In this document: positions 7,500-15,517 of the stretch, one piece after another | Layout: every line of letters starts with the position of its first letter | Position numbering within the stretch: position 1 is the first letter of the stretch | Assembly: GCF_016798245.1 (NCBI RefSeq) | Contig: NZ_JAEUZA010000003.1 | Location: forward strand, 124,001 to 188,000 | Source: Alkalicoccobacillus gibsonii | GTDB lineage: Bacteria > Bacillota > Bacilli > Bacillales > Bacillaceae_D | Reading direction: 5' to 3' | DNA: 64,000 nt | Notes under the pieces: generated by a model | Databases searched by the model: none | Told to the model about the DNA's origin: nothing | Seen by the model: the letters and a program-made list of their open reading frames with translations, nothing else | Position numbers and translations under genes: made by a program

Positions 7500-8486
7500 T
7501 TGGGTACAAATATGATTCGCAAGCAGAACTTAGACCTTGTCAAACGCATTATGTTTACAAACCAAAAGATGGTTGCTTCCGAAATTGGGAAAGAAACCGG
7601 TCTAAGTGTTGTGACGACTAACTCATTAATTAAGGAGCTACTAGAAGATCAAGTCATTATGGAAGGAGAGGTTATTCAACCGCCAATGGGTAGGCCAGCG
7701 ATTGAGTATGTATTTAATGCAGATCACAAGCATTCGCTGTTACTTTCAATCCAAAATAACCGATCGAATCTATGCATTGTAGCCAAGCTTGTTAATCTCT
7801 ACGGAGAAGAAAAGCAAGAGTGGTTGATGGATTACACAGAGGTGTCATTAGACAGATTAGTTGCAGCTATTTTAACGTGTTTAAATGATAGTGAGAGTCA
7901 TGTTGATAACATCGCATTATCCATCCCTGGTAAGGTATTTAATGATGAGGTCACCTCCAGTTGGGGACAACAATTCACTGGATGGAGCATTAAAGAAGTG
8001 TTAGCAAGGCATACGGATATTCCAATCTCCATCCAAAATGATGCGCACCTTACAACAATCGGTTATTTTGTTAGGCGAAATGATCAATTAAAAGGGACAA
8101 TTGTCGGGATTTATTTTCCGAAAGAAAGTTCACCGGGTATCACGATCTTTAGTAACCATACATTAATTGAAGGAAATCTAGGACTAGCTGGAGAAGGGAA
8201 ATATTTACCGTTTTTAATGGATAAGAATCCGCCGCAAACGGATCAAGAATTAGTTAATGCGATTTCGGAAGTAATTTCTTTTTACAATGCAGCGCTCGCA
8301 CCTAATTTCTTTGTTATTTCATCGATCCATTTATCAGAGGATTTAGTAGTTGATGCGTTGGATAGAAATGGTTACTTACGCCAACATCCGAATGAACCTA
8401 CAATTTTAATCGATACTACATTTCAAGAGAGTATGACCTCAGGCTTACGCTGGCTGGCAAACGAGAACACACCATATCATTTATAG
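7500..8486 (+). CDS. ROK-type transcriptional regulator
   Basis: 328 residues from TTG at 7500, nine bases after GGAGG; the ATG twelve bases further has poor spacing. Residues about 8-60 form a winged HTH ('MVASEIGKETGLSVVTTNSLIKELLED'), followed by 'PPMGRPAIEY', the linker typical of XylR/NagC ROK repressors. The sugar-kinase-like domain is degenerate ('NIALSIPGKV', 'ISIQNDAHL'), so it probably binds a sugar-type ligand without phosphorylating it. It faces an MFS operon convergently. A palindrome shared by that operon and by the gene at 13659 is a candidate binding site. Confidence 0.78.
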   Translation: MGTNMIRKQNLDLVKRIMFTNQKMVASEIGKETGLSVVTTNSLIKELLEDQVIMEGEVIQPPMGRPAIEYVFNADHKHSLLLSIQNNRSNLCIVAKLVNLYGEEKQEWLMDYTEVSLDRLVAAILTCLNDSESHVDNIALSIPGKVFNDEVTSSWGQQFTGWSIKEVLARHTDIPISIQNDAHLTTIGYFVRRNDQLKGTIVGIYFPKESSPGITIFSNHTLIEGNLGLAGEGKYLPFLMDKNPPQTDQELVNAISEVISFYNAALAPNFFVISSIHLSEDLVVDALDRNGYLRQHPNEPTILIDTTFQESMTSGLRWLANENTPYHL

Positions 8487-8494
8487 TTACACAA

Positions 8495-8529
8495 AAAAAC
8501 CTTCAAACACTACATTGGAAGGTTTTTTT
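8495..8529. terminator. Bidirectional terminator between the ROK regulator and MFS genes
   Basis: AACCTTC / GAAGGTT arms with a 13-base loop are flanked by an A-run on the left and a T-run on the right. It overlaps the 3' end of the MFS gene. Confidence 0.8.
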
Positions 8530-9736
8530 GGTTGGTTGTTTTAATTATGTCTGTTGAATCTTCTACTTTAAGCCTTTTGTAAGAAACATTGATAAAGAAA
8601 AGAAGAAGAGTCATCACAACAGAAAAGGCAAACATAAACCATAGCGTAACGTGGACTGGATATTGATCTAATAAGTTACCTGCGAACTTAGGGAGTAATG
8701 CTCCACCTAAGCCGCCCATGGCTATTAGAATACTAGTCGTACGATCCTCCAAACCAGGTATGCCGCCGTTAATAACAAGGAGCCCTAACGAGAAGATTCC
8801 TCCCATGAGAATCCCTGCAATAAAGATTACGATGAAACTGAAAGTGGCATTTGGAGACAGGGCAAACAACCCAATGCTCACCATCTGACCAACGACCATC
8901 ACTATAAATAAGTTCCATATTCTAAATCGATTAACGATAAAAATCATAAGTAGCCGTCCAACGGTCATTGCCCCCCAGAACACTGTAATGCTCAGTGCGA
9001 TTGTGGCATTTGATAAGTTTGACGTCATGGCCATAATGGTAGGTAAGTAATTAGGAAATGTCATTTCAAGTCCAACATATAAAAAGAAAAAGATCGATCC
9101 CAGAATCAATAAAGGACGCGTAGGTTTCGTGTAGGTTTTCTTAATGACGTCTTTTCCAGAATGAATCTCAGGCTTTTTCCGAAGAATGTATTCGTACTGA
9201 CCGACTCTAACAAACAACCATAAGAAAAAGCTTATACTAACTAGAATTGAGACAAATAAGAAGATTGAATTCCATTCACCTGTAGCTATTAAAAATGCAG
9301 CGACTAATGGAATTGTTAAAGCTCCGATCCCAAAACATAATTCTGTAAGGACCATGATAGAGGCTTTTTTCTCTTTAAGCTCTGCAACGATCATCCCTGC
9401 GAGTAACGTTTCAATGATCCCAAACCCGGCTCCGCTAAATGGGATGATGACGAGGAGTGAATTCCACGGTATTAAGGAAAAAAGTGAAAGTTGAACAGTC
9501 GCAAACAGGATCATGGCTAGCAAGAGAGTGATTCTTCTTCCCAATTTTTTAATGAGGAAGGGGGTAAATAGAACGCCAATTAGAAAACCAAAGAATTGAT
9601 TCATAATGAGTTGACCGCCATCGCTATAGGTCACATTATAATGCTTGATTAATGGCTCTAAGACACTGCCTAAAATGATATGTCCAATGCCAGTTAATAA
9701 ATATGCAAAGCATGCTAACCAAACTAAACGTTTCAT
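8510..9736 (-). CDS. MFS transporter (sugar-type/FucP-like fold)
   Basis: 408 residues from ATG at 9736; AGGCGG lies just upstream, and the longer TTG-initiated frame would remove that ribosome site. About twelve hydrophobic helices are visible, with the MFS loop 'FLIKKLGRRITLLLA' between helices 2 and 3. Its linkage to a ROK-family regulator and to a sugar-isomerase-like gene with the same operator motif suggests a carbohydrate or sugar derivative as substrate. A 43-residue membrane protein gene lies 41 bp upstream on the same strand. Confidence 0.8.
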   Translation of the reverse strand: MKRLVWLACFAYLLTGIGHIILGSVLEPLIKHYNVTYSDGGQLIMNQFFGFLIGVLFTPFLIKKLGRRITLLLAMILFATVQLSLFSLIPWNSLLVIIPFSGAGFGIIETLLAGMIVAELKEKKASIMVLTELCFGIGALTIPLVAAFLIATGEWNSIFLFVSILVSISFFLWLFVRVGQYEYILRKKPEIHSGKDVIKKTYTKPTRPLLILGSIFFFLYVGLEMTFPNYLPTIMAMTSNLSNATIALSITVFWGAMTVGRLLMIFIVNRFRIWNLFIVMVVGQMVSIGLFALSPNATFSFIVIFIAGILMGGIFSLGLLVINGGIPGLEDRTTSILIAMGGLGGALLPKFAGNLLDQYPVHVTLWFMFAFSVVMTLLLFFINVSYKRLKVEDSTDIIKTTNQKNLPM

Positions 9737-9777
9737 AAGTGTACCGCCTAACAATAAGTTTTATAAGCTACATACAA

Positions 9778-9909
9778 TTATAGATCATTCGAATGATTGT
9801 CTGTCCTACGTTTTTCATAACGTAAGGATACGAAACCCAAGACAAGAACCGTCGAACACATGATGAATAGGGAGGACAGGCCTTTTAGGGCAATTAATAA
9901 CGCTTCCAT
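9778..9909 (-). CDS. Small single-span membrane protein upstream of the MFS gene
   Basis: 43 residues, ATG at 9909, TAA at 9778-9780, with a TAGGATG ribosome site upstream. The first two-thirds are hydrophobic ('MEALLIALKGLSSLF...VLVLGFVSL') and the tail is basic/polar ('RYEKRRTDNHSND'), as expected for one membrane span with a cytoplasmic tail. It lies between a strong palindromic operator/promoter and the MFS start, so it is the first gene of that operon. It could be an accessory subunit or stabiliser of the transporter. Confidence 0.6.
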   Translation of the reverse strand: MEALLIALKGLSSLFIMCSTVLVLGFVSLRYEKRRTDNHSNDL

Positions 9910-10002
9910 AATATCATCCTACTATTCATTACGATTTCGCAAAGCATCGATGGTTTGCAAGACATGATCGTTTTAATCATTAGAATCTCCCCTTGCTAAT
10001 AT

Positions 10003-10059
10003 ATAATAAATAAACTTAATTAAGTACATTTATTATATCATCCAATTAGTAAGTTTCAA
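10003..10059 (-). promoter_or_regulatory. Promoter with 34-bp palindromic operator for the small-protein/MFS operon
   Basis: On the minus strand, TTGAAA (10054-10059) and TATAAT (10032-10037) are 16 bp apart. Overlapping the -10 box and start is a 34-bp palindrome, 10003-10036: outer arms ATAATAAAT / ATTTATTAT and core ACTTAATTAAGT, with only two mismatched pairs. The placement is that of a repressor site. The core recurs almost unchanged, twice, at 14522-14546, so the nearby ROK regulator is the likely binder (inference). Confidence 0.7.
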
Positions 10060-10077
10060 TGATTATCTTAAAAGATA

Positions 10078-10097
10078 TCTATGAATCGTTTCATAGA
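10078..10097 (+). promoter_or_regulatory. Dyad upstream of the EcsAB-like operon
   Basis: TCTATGAA and TTCATAGA form perfect 8-bp arms around a 4-bp centre, directly before a very strong ribosome-site-like AAGGAGGAG (10102-10110). A second palindrome, CTAGAAGGTTCTAG, lies at 10125-10138. Either may be an operator or an RNA hairpin that controls access to the start. Confidence 0.5.
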
Positions 10098-10175
10098 ATA
10101 GAAGGAGGAGCTTGCCTAACATTTCTAGAAGGTTCTAGTTAGATGAAATATGAACTCAAAGGAGACGGTACGATC

Positions 10176-10880
10176 ATGTTGAGCGTAAACCAATTGAGTG
10201 GGGGTTATCTGAATCGAAGGATCATCAATGACATCACATTTGATATTCAGCCTGGTGAAATCGTTGGATTAATTGGCTTAAATGGTGCGGGGAAAAGCAC
10301 AACTATTCGCCACATGACAGGTGTGCTGAAACCTCACAGTGGAAACATAACCATTGATGAGAAAGATTGGATGAAGCAAAGAGAGAAGTTAGCTCATATT
10401 CCTGATAAACCAGAGTTGTATCCGAACTTAACAATCATGGAACATTTTCAGTTTATTAAGAGGATCTATCAACTGAATGAGGATCACTATGTAAATCAGT
10501 TAATTGATCGGTATGCATTGAGTCCTCATTTGAACAAATACCCTCATGCCTTATCAAAAGGGACTCAGCAGAAAGTCTCAATTATTAGTGCACTGATTTC
10601 AAATCCAACCTATCTCGTAGTCGATGAACCGTTTATGGGACTCGACCCTCAAGGATTAAAGTTCTTTAAAGAGGATTTGATCAGACTTAAAAACGAAGGA
10701 CTTGGTATGATCATTTCCACTCATCTATTATCGATTGCTGAACAATTATGTGATCGAATCATCGTTTTACATAGGGGACGCCAGCAACGTTTTAACGATA
10801 AATCCTATCTTACTACTGAGGATGTTGACGGGATTACTTTAGAAGATCTATTTTTCTCCATGATAGAGGAACAAGAATGA
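10176..10880 (+). CDS. ABC transporter ATP-binding protein, EcsA-like
   Basis: 234 residues counted from ATG at 10176, which follows AAAGGAG; an ATG at 10143 is in frame but has no ribosome site. Walker A is at 34-42 (GLNGAGKST), the signature LSKGTQQ at 126-132, and Walker B LVVDEP at 147-152. The stretch 'GEIVGLIGLNGAGKSTTIRH' and the spacing match EcsA, the ATPase of the Ecs exporter that influences secretion and regulated proteolysis in Bacillus. It overlaps the permease gene by four bases (ATGA), so the two are coupled. It may be a second Ecs copy rather than the main one. Confidence 0.82.
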   Translation: MLSVNQLSGGYLNRRIINDITFDIQPGEIVGLIGLNGAGKSTTIRHMTGVLKPHSGNITIDEKDWMKQREKLAHIPDKPELYPNLTIMEHFQFIKRIYQLNEDHYVNQLIDRYALSPHLNKYPHALSKGTQQKVSIISALISNPTYLVVDEPFMGLDPQGLKFFKEDLIRLKNEGLGMIISTHLLSIAEQLCDRIIVLHRGRQQRFNDKSYLTTEDVDGITLEDLFFSMIEEQE

Positions 10881-11953
10881 AGGATTTATTTATCGAACGA
10901 TTCAGAGAGTCAAGGCAGCAAAGTATAAGGATCCTTATAAAAGCTTTTAGTCACAGTGGAGTATTTGGTCTCATTCCTTTTGGTATGCTTCTTATGTATG
11001 TTGTGGTGCTGTTTTTAAGAGATGAAAGCTACAATTCTCTATATCACTCTGCCCTTTTAATGGGACTGTTTTTTCTATTTGTGCTTAATAAAGGAATCAT
11101 TAGCTTTATGAATCGGTTTGATGAGGTTTATTTGGCTCCCAAAATTATGGAGATGCGCGGTTACTTTCGCTGCATTATGATCTTTAATGTCGTCATACAA
11201 AGCATCAAAGTGACTGTATTCACCGTGTTTCTACAGTATGTTTACTCATTAGAAATACGAGAGTTCATTGCTTTGTTTGTCATGGTACAAGTATTAGGGG
11301 TACTGCATATCTTATCGCTTATCATTATGATAAGCATCAGTTCAACAAGACCGATTCTCCTATCCTTTGTGTATCAACTTAGCGTGATTGTTAGTTTTTT
11401 ATTCTTATTAGAAGCTCCTACACTTTTTGTCGGTATCGCTACTGCTGGAATCCTACTTATTGGCTTTCTTTATAGTAAACACCTGATCTTTCCTATCCAT
11501 TCTTGGAAGAGGTTGATCGTTTCTGAAAAGAAAAGCATAAGGCTTATTATTCTCCTTTTAAGTAGTGTAATTGATGTAAAAACGACCGAGCGATCTAGGA
11601 ATCTCATACCATTATGGTTTTTTGAGAAAAGGGAAGACCCTATGGTTTATTTCTTATTACGATCTGCAGTAAGAGGGACTGAAGGGAGTCAACACTTCGT
11701 TCGAGTCATATTGGTCATGACTTTGCTCATTCTTTTTGTGAATAGCTATATGGTTCTTTTACCTTTATTGGCGTTATGCATTTACTTTAATTCTATACAG
11801 TTTAACCAAGGGTTAAATCAAGCTGGCTTTATTCCAGTCTATTTCCCTATTCAAGAACGGCAAGTGCAAGCTGCAAAACAACATGTAAAGAGGAGAGCCT
11901 TCCTACTTCAGTCATTGATTGTCGTGATTGTCTTTGGGTTAAAGCTTATATGA
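10877..11953 (+). CDS. ABC transporter permease, EcsB-like
   Basis: 358 residues with about seven to eight hydrophobic segments. The start 'MKDLFIERFRESRQQSIRI' and charged central loop resemble EcsB. B. subtilis EcsB is about 408 residues, so this copy is shorter, mainly at the C-terminus, which ends abruptly after a hydrophobic stretch ('VVIVFGLKLI'). A foldback repeat begins 11 bp after the stop. Whether the short end is natural or results from that insertion cannot be decided here. It is coupled to the EcsA-like gene by a 4-bp overlap. Confidence 0.72.
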   Translation: MKDLFIERFRESRQQSIRILIKAFSHSGVFGLIPFGMLLMYVVVLFLRDESYNSLYHSALLMGLFFLFVLNKGIISFMNRFDEVYLAPKIMEMRGYFRCIMIFNVVIQSIKVTVFTVFLQYVYSLEIREFIALFVMVQVLGVLHILSLIIMISISSTRPILLSFVYQLSVIVSFLFLLEAPTLFVGIATAGILLIGFLYSKHLIFPIHSWKRLIVSEKKSIRLIILLLSSVIDVKTTERSRNLIPLWFFEKREDPMVYFLLRSAVRGTEGSQHFVRVILVMTLLILFVNSYMVLLPLLALCIYFNSIQFNQGLNQAGFIPVYFPIQERQVQAAKQHVKRRAFLLQSLIVVIVFGLKLI

Positions 11954-11964
11954 ATATGCAATTT

Positions 11965-12218
11965 AGGCTGAGACAAAACATTAAAGTAGCGAGTAAAACT
12001 CGAATATAGCAAAAAATCCGCTGCAGGAGAAACCCTCGCTTTCCGCGGACACGGCTTCAGCCTCATCCGAACACCACGGATGAGTCTTCAGACACGTGTT
12101 TTTCCGCAGGAGTCTCGGGTTCTCCTTCCGCTCGTTTTTTCAAAAAGCACGAATGGCGAATGATTCGACCGTAAATCATTCGCTAGTTTTTTGTTGATTT
12201 TTAGCTTTATTTCAGCCT
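11965..12218 (+). mobile_element. MITE-like foldback repeat, copy 1
   Basis: Imperfect terminal inverted repeats (AGGCTGAGACAAAA at the left; TTTCAGCCT at the right) enclose a GC-richer foldback in which GCAGGAGAAACCCTCG pairs with a CGGGTTCTCC segment. No ORF. Near the right end, GCGAATGATT / AATCATTCGC followed by a T-run (12154-12192) looks like an intrinsic terminator. A related copy in the same orientation lies at 15973-16243; the two share an exact AGGAGTCTCGGGTTCTCC block. This fills most of the 378-bp gap between the EcsB-like and MFS genes; the remainder (12219-12331) shows nothing clear. Confidence 0.75.
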
Positions 12219-12331
12219 CTTTGTTATATTCTGATGCAACTACGAGATTCATCCTTTTTTTTCTTAGACACCAACAGTTTATAACTCAGGAACGTTATCT
12301 AAGGAAGAGTCATAACTGAGGGGTGTAGTTG

Positions 12332-13582
12332 ATGAAAAGTAGATCAATTTATAAAAATGTACAGTACATGAACATTTTAATCGCTCAAATTTTTTCATCG
12401 TTTGCTGATTGGATGTTTTTAATTTGTATGCTAGCCTTAGCGGCGGTCGATCTAGGTGTTTCATCAATTGAAATTTCGATTTTAATGCTTGCCTTTGCTC
12501 TTCCTCAACTTTTTGTTTCGCCTCTAGCCGGTGTAATGGCTGACCGCTTTGATCGTAAATATTTGTTGTTATTTTCAGAGATAGGGAGAGCATGTGTGGT
12601 TCTTTTTACACCGATTGTCTCTGATGTGTATAGTCTCGCAATGATCCTTCTCTTGTTAGGTCTGTTTAAGAGTTTCTTTATTCCTGCTAAAAGCGGAAAG
12701 CTAAAAGAAACGCTTCGCGCAGAACAACTGCAAGAAGGGGTTGCGCTAAGTGGCATGGTTGATCATGCAAGTAAGATCTTTGGTCCCTCCTTAGGTGGAA
12801 TCTTAATCGCTACATTTTCGTTTTCAACTCTTTTCTATGTTGTAAGTAGTGCCTATTTTCTCTCTGTCATCTCCATTCTCTTAATTAAAAAAGATCAATT
12901 CTCCGTTTCTCAAACCAATTCTGCAATGAAAAAGAAATCAACTAACTTAGAAGGGTTTCAGATGATTACTTCGTCTCCATTTCTTTTCATTGCGACCGTT
13001 GCTATGGCTAGTGGGCTGTTTTTCATTCAGTTAGTTGACTCGCAGCTCGTGTTGTTTCTAGATCAATTCTTTACACGGACATCTCAAATTCTTGGTTTTT
13101 CTATGGGAGCTAGTGGGGCGGGTACATTACTCATTACGGCTCTACTACGAAAACGGAATATCCGCAATTATTTCAGAAATATGTATAGTGGCATATTCAT
13201 GTTAGGCGTTTCTTTTCTTCTCGCTATATTATGTACGTATGTTCCTGAACAACTTGCCACTCTATTCATTCCCGTTTGCTTCTTTATTGGAGGATTTGCA
13301 ATCGGTCTGGTGCTCGTTACCTTTCAGATCGTTGTTCAAGTGGTCACCCCTGTCGACAAGATTGGACGCATATTCGGAGCGATCTCATCCATTAGCAGTT
13401 TTGTAACGATTCTTGGCCTTGCATTAGGTGGGGTGATTGCTCAACTAATCGGTGTCCATTTAACCATACTTTTAACAGCTTCTTGTTTAGTCATTTTATC
13501 TAGTATCTTAAAGTTATACCAAACAAAAACTTCCCATACATCATCAATTCAACCTATTCAACTAGAGAAGGAAGTTATGTAG
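12332..13582 (+). CDS. MFS transporter, probable drug/peptide efflux type
   Basis: 416 residues from ATG at 12332 behind GAGGGGTG. About twelve hydrophobic helices. The loop 'GVMADRFDRKYLLL' between helices 2 and 3 is the conserved MFS G-x-x-x-D-R-x-x-R motif. The N-terminus ('NILIAQIFSSFADWMFLICMLALA') matches the MFS_3/enterobactin-exporter-like group, which usually exports drugs or siderophores. Substrate unknown. It is single between the foldback element and a bidirectional terminator. Confidence 0.8.
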   Translation: MKSRSIYKNVQYMNILIAQIFSSFADWMFLICMLALAAVDLGVSSIEISILMLAFALPQLFVSPLAGVMADRFDRKYLLLFSEIGRACVVLFTPIVSDVYSLAMILLLLGLFKSFFIPAKSGKLKETLRAEQLQEGVALSGMVDHASKIFGPSLGGILIATFSFSTLFYVVSSAYFLSVISILLIKKDQFSVSQTNSAMKKKSTNLEGFQMITSSPFLFIATVAMASGLFFIQLVDSQLVLFLDQFFTRTSQILGFSMGASGAGTLLITALLRKRNIRNYFRNMYSGIFMLGVSFLLAILCTYVPEQLATLFIPVCFFIGGFAIGLVLVTFQIVVQVVTPVDKIGRIFGAISSISSFVTILGLALGGVIAQLIGVHLTILLTASCLVILSSILKLYQTKTSHTSSIQPIQLEKEVM

Positions 13583-13610
13583 TGCATAGGTTCTGATGCA
13601 CCTGAAAATA

Positions 13611-13645
13611 AAAAGCAGTAACGAGATAAACCGTTACTGCTTTTA
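13611..13645. terminator. Bidirectional terminator between convergent genes
   Basis: AAAAGCAGTAACG and CGTTACTGCTTTT form a 13-bp stem with a short loop, with A- and T-rich ends serving both strands. Confidence 0.85.
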
Positions 13646-13658
13646 GTGAAGCTTAGGT

Positions 13659-14483
13659 TTATAGGTAGGATGTAGCAACGGCTTTCACTTCTTCAATTCC
13701 TTCCCACATGTCTCCAGGTCCATCGTAAACAAGTGTTAACGGTCCTGAATAATTTAACTCTGAAACGATATCAAGACAATTAGTTAACTCAGTCTTATTC
13801 ATTGTTCCATCTTCGTTTGTTTGAGCCTTCACATGAATGGATTTACTATGTGGTACCGTTTTTCGTAGAGAGGATAACTTGGATTCAGCAGAGAAGTTAC
13901 CAAAATCTGAAATGAGACCATTAATCGAAGAGTGCTCATTCAGATACAAACAATTTTCAGCAGTTGACGTTAAGGAATGAAAATTTTCGGTAATCACATG
14001 AACGCCTTTTTCCTTTCCGAACTCGGCTAACTGCGTTAATTGCTCGGCAGCAAAGGCGAGTCGCTCCTCATTATCGGGATGAGCATCCCCGCCCACTACT
14101 CGAATATTTGCGGCGCCTACCTTAGAAGCAATGGTAATCCATTTCTTTATAAAAGTGATATCCGCTTCAAGTCTTTTTGGATTCTCACTGGTAATGTCTC
14201 CATAGTCTAATAGAAGGGTATCAAATTGAATCCCTGCATGCTCCACTGCGGAACGTAATGCTTGAAGATAGTCTTCATCTACTGAGGGGAAGTGAGGATG
14301 AATAATCTCCATTGCTTCAAACCCTTTTTCAGCTAAAAGACCAGGAAGCTCTAATAAAGTGTGAACTTCTGGCTGAGGTGATACTTGAGTAACAATTGTT
14401 TGGTTCTCGTCATCCCACTTGGTCCAATGCAAAGGTCCTAGGAGTCTATTTAAGCTCCAGGATGTTAATGACAGATAGCTCAT
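13659..14483 (-). CDS. Sugar phosphate isomerase/epimerase (xylose-isomerase-like TIM barrel)
   Basis: 274 residues from ATG at 14483, which follows GGAGGG by nine bases; a longer in-frame start has no ribosome site. AP-endonuclease-2/xylose-isomerase-like barrel motifs are visible: 'GFEAMEIIHPHFP', 'NIRVVGGDA', 'VHVITENFHSL' (metal-ligand Glu), 'GLISDFGNF' (Asp), 'SIHVKAQ' (His) and 'PLTLVYDGPGD'. Members isomerise or epimerise sugar derivatives or inositol catabolites. Its upstream region carries two copies of the ACTTAATTAAGT-type half of the MFS operator at 10003, so the same regulator may control both. Confidence 0.8.
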   Translation of the reverse strand: MSYLSLTSWSLNRLLGPLHWTKWDDENQTIVTQVSPQPEVHTLLELPGLLAEKGFEAMEIIHPHFPSVDEDYLQALRSAVEHAGIQFDTLLLDYGDITSENPKRLEADITFIKKWITIASKVGAANIRVVGGDAHPDNEERLAFAAEQLTQLAEFGKEKGVHVITENFHSLTSTAENCLYLNEHSSINGLISDFGNFSAESKLSSLRKTVPHSKSIHVKAQTNEDGTMNKTELTNCLDIVSELNYSGPLTLVYDGPGDMWEGIEEVKAVATSYL

Positions 14484-14521
14484 TTTAACGAACCCTCCAT
14501 AAAAATAAATTTTGGTCATCC

Positions 14522-14546
14522 ACTTAGTTAAGTAGATTAATTAAGT
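14522..14546 (-). promoter_or_regulatory. Tandem palindromes resembling the MFS-operon operator
   Basis: ACTTAGTTAAGT (14522-14533) differs by one base from the perfect palindrome core at 10014-10025. An adjacent GATTAATTAAGT (14535-14546) differs by two. They lie 39-63 bp upstream of the isomerase-like gene. A shared operator is an inference from sequence identity. Confidence 0.6.
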
Positions 14547-14634
14547 CTAGTCTACCATCATAATGAGTATTTGCAACCGTTTTCAAAAAATATCTATGGA
14601 CTAGCGTTTATTCCTTAAGACAGACAATTATTAA

Positions 14635-14662
14635 TTGACATATCGAGAAATCACGATATAAT
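14635..14662 (+). promoter_or_regulatory. Consensus promoter of the arsR-type gene with an internal dyad
   Basis: A perfect TTGACA (14635-14640) and perfect TATAAT (14657-14662) are 16 bp apart. The dyad ATATCG (14640-14645) / CGATAT (14654-14659) fills the spacer, so a bound repressor would block polymerase. Expected transcription start is at about 14669, one base before the ATG. Confidence 0.85.
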
Positions 14663-14669
14663 AAGCGCT

Positions 14670-14984
14670 ATGGAACCTATTGATGTTTTTAAAGCATTGT
14701 CGAACGAAACACGGCTTAATATCCTCAAATGGTTAAAACACCCGGAGGATAACTTTCCAAAACAGGGAGCTCATATCCCAAAGGGTGTAGAGTTTGTTGG
14801 AGGAGTATGCGTTGGTGACATTAAAGAGAAAGCCAATGTCTCTCAGTCCACTGTTTCTAGTTACTTAAACATGATGCAGAAGGCTGGATTGTTAGAGTCA
14901 TACCGGTATGGACAATGGACATACTATAGAAGAAATGAAAAGACGATAGACGATATTAGAAATTACTTTAAACTAGAATTCTAA
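14670..14984 (+). CDS. ArsR-family HTH regulator, apparently from a leaderless mRNA
   Basis: 104 residues. The winged HTH is clear: 'DVFKALSNETRLNILKWL', 'GVCVGDIKEKANVSQSTVSSYLNMMQKAGLLES' and the wing 'YRYGQWTYYRRNEK'. No cysteine pair of the CadC/ArsR metal type is visible, so it may sense something other than a metal. The ATG sits at the predicted transcription start with no ribosome site, implying leaderless translation. The paired YdcZ transporter genes follow, and an ATATCG half-site recurs upstream of them, suggesting autoregulation and control of the transporters. Confidence 0.82.
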   Translation: MEPIDVFKALSNETRLNILKWLKHPEDNFPKQGAHIPKGVEFVGGVCVGDIKEKANVSQSTVSSYLNMMQKAGLLESYRYGQWTYYRRNEKTIDDIRNYFKLEF

Positions 14985-15064
14985 TATCCAGTCTTTTATT
15001 TCTTTTTTTTAGATCCTTATATCGGTTTTTTTAGATATTTAAATATATAAAAGTGGGAGGATTT

Positions 15065-15517
15065 ATGCGTTACATTGCTTACATTTTTGCTTTAATTGCT
15101 GGTGCTGCTCTTAGTTTAGAAGGAGCCATCTATGCTGAATTAGGAAATACAATTGGAAAATTAGAAACGAGTTTCTATAACTTTCTTTTTGGGTCCATCA
15201 TTGTTGGTCTATTATGGTTGTTTTTCGGAAAAGGTAAGATTTCTTATGTGACTGAGGCTCCGAAGTGGTCGTTATTAGGCGGTTTATTAGGAGTTGTTTA
15301 TTTAACAGTGATTGTTATTAGCGTTCCATTAGTAGGAGTAGGTATAACAATGGTCTCCGTCATTTTAGGTCAATTAATAACAAGTATGGTTATTGAGCAT
15401 TTTGAATGGTTTGGTATCAGCAGAATGAGAATTAACAAAGAGAAGATTCTTTCTGTTGTTTGTATGATCATAGCTCTTATTTTAGTTTTTAAGGGGAGTT
15501 TTTCATGGGTATTTTAA
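15065..15517 (+). CDS. DMT-superfamily transporter subunit, YdcZ family
   Basis: 150 residues from ATG at 15065, preceded by GGGAGG; twelve bases of extra open frame upstream lack a ribosome site. Five hydrophobic helices, with 'LEGAIYAELGNTIGKLETSFYNF' and 'MVSVILGQLITSMVIEHFEWFG' matching the short EamA-like YdcZ (DUF606, PF04657) proteins. These half-length proteins work as pairs. The gene overlaps the next YdcZ gene by 13 bp. Substrate unknown; control by the ArsR gene upstream is likely. Confidence 0.82.
   Translation: MRYIAYIFALIAGAALSLEGAIYAELGNTIGKLETSFYNFLFGSIIVGLLWLFFGKGKISYVTEAPKWSLLGGLLGVVYLTVIVISVPLVGVGITMVSVILGQLITSMVIEHFEWFGISRMRINKEKILSVVCMIIALILVFKGSFSWVF

Noticed and set aside
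9645-9863. 72-codon plus-strand frame upstream of the EcsA-like gene
   Set aside because: It is antisense to the MFS start and to the better-supported 43-residue membrane-protein gene and has no ribosome site.
10112-10138. A short TTG-initiated peptide after the strong AAGGAGGAG upstream of the EcsA-like gene
   Set aside because: The start lies only three to four bases from the ribosome site and encodes eight residues; the palindrome there is a better explanation of the sequence.
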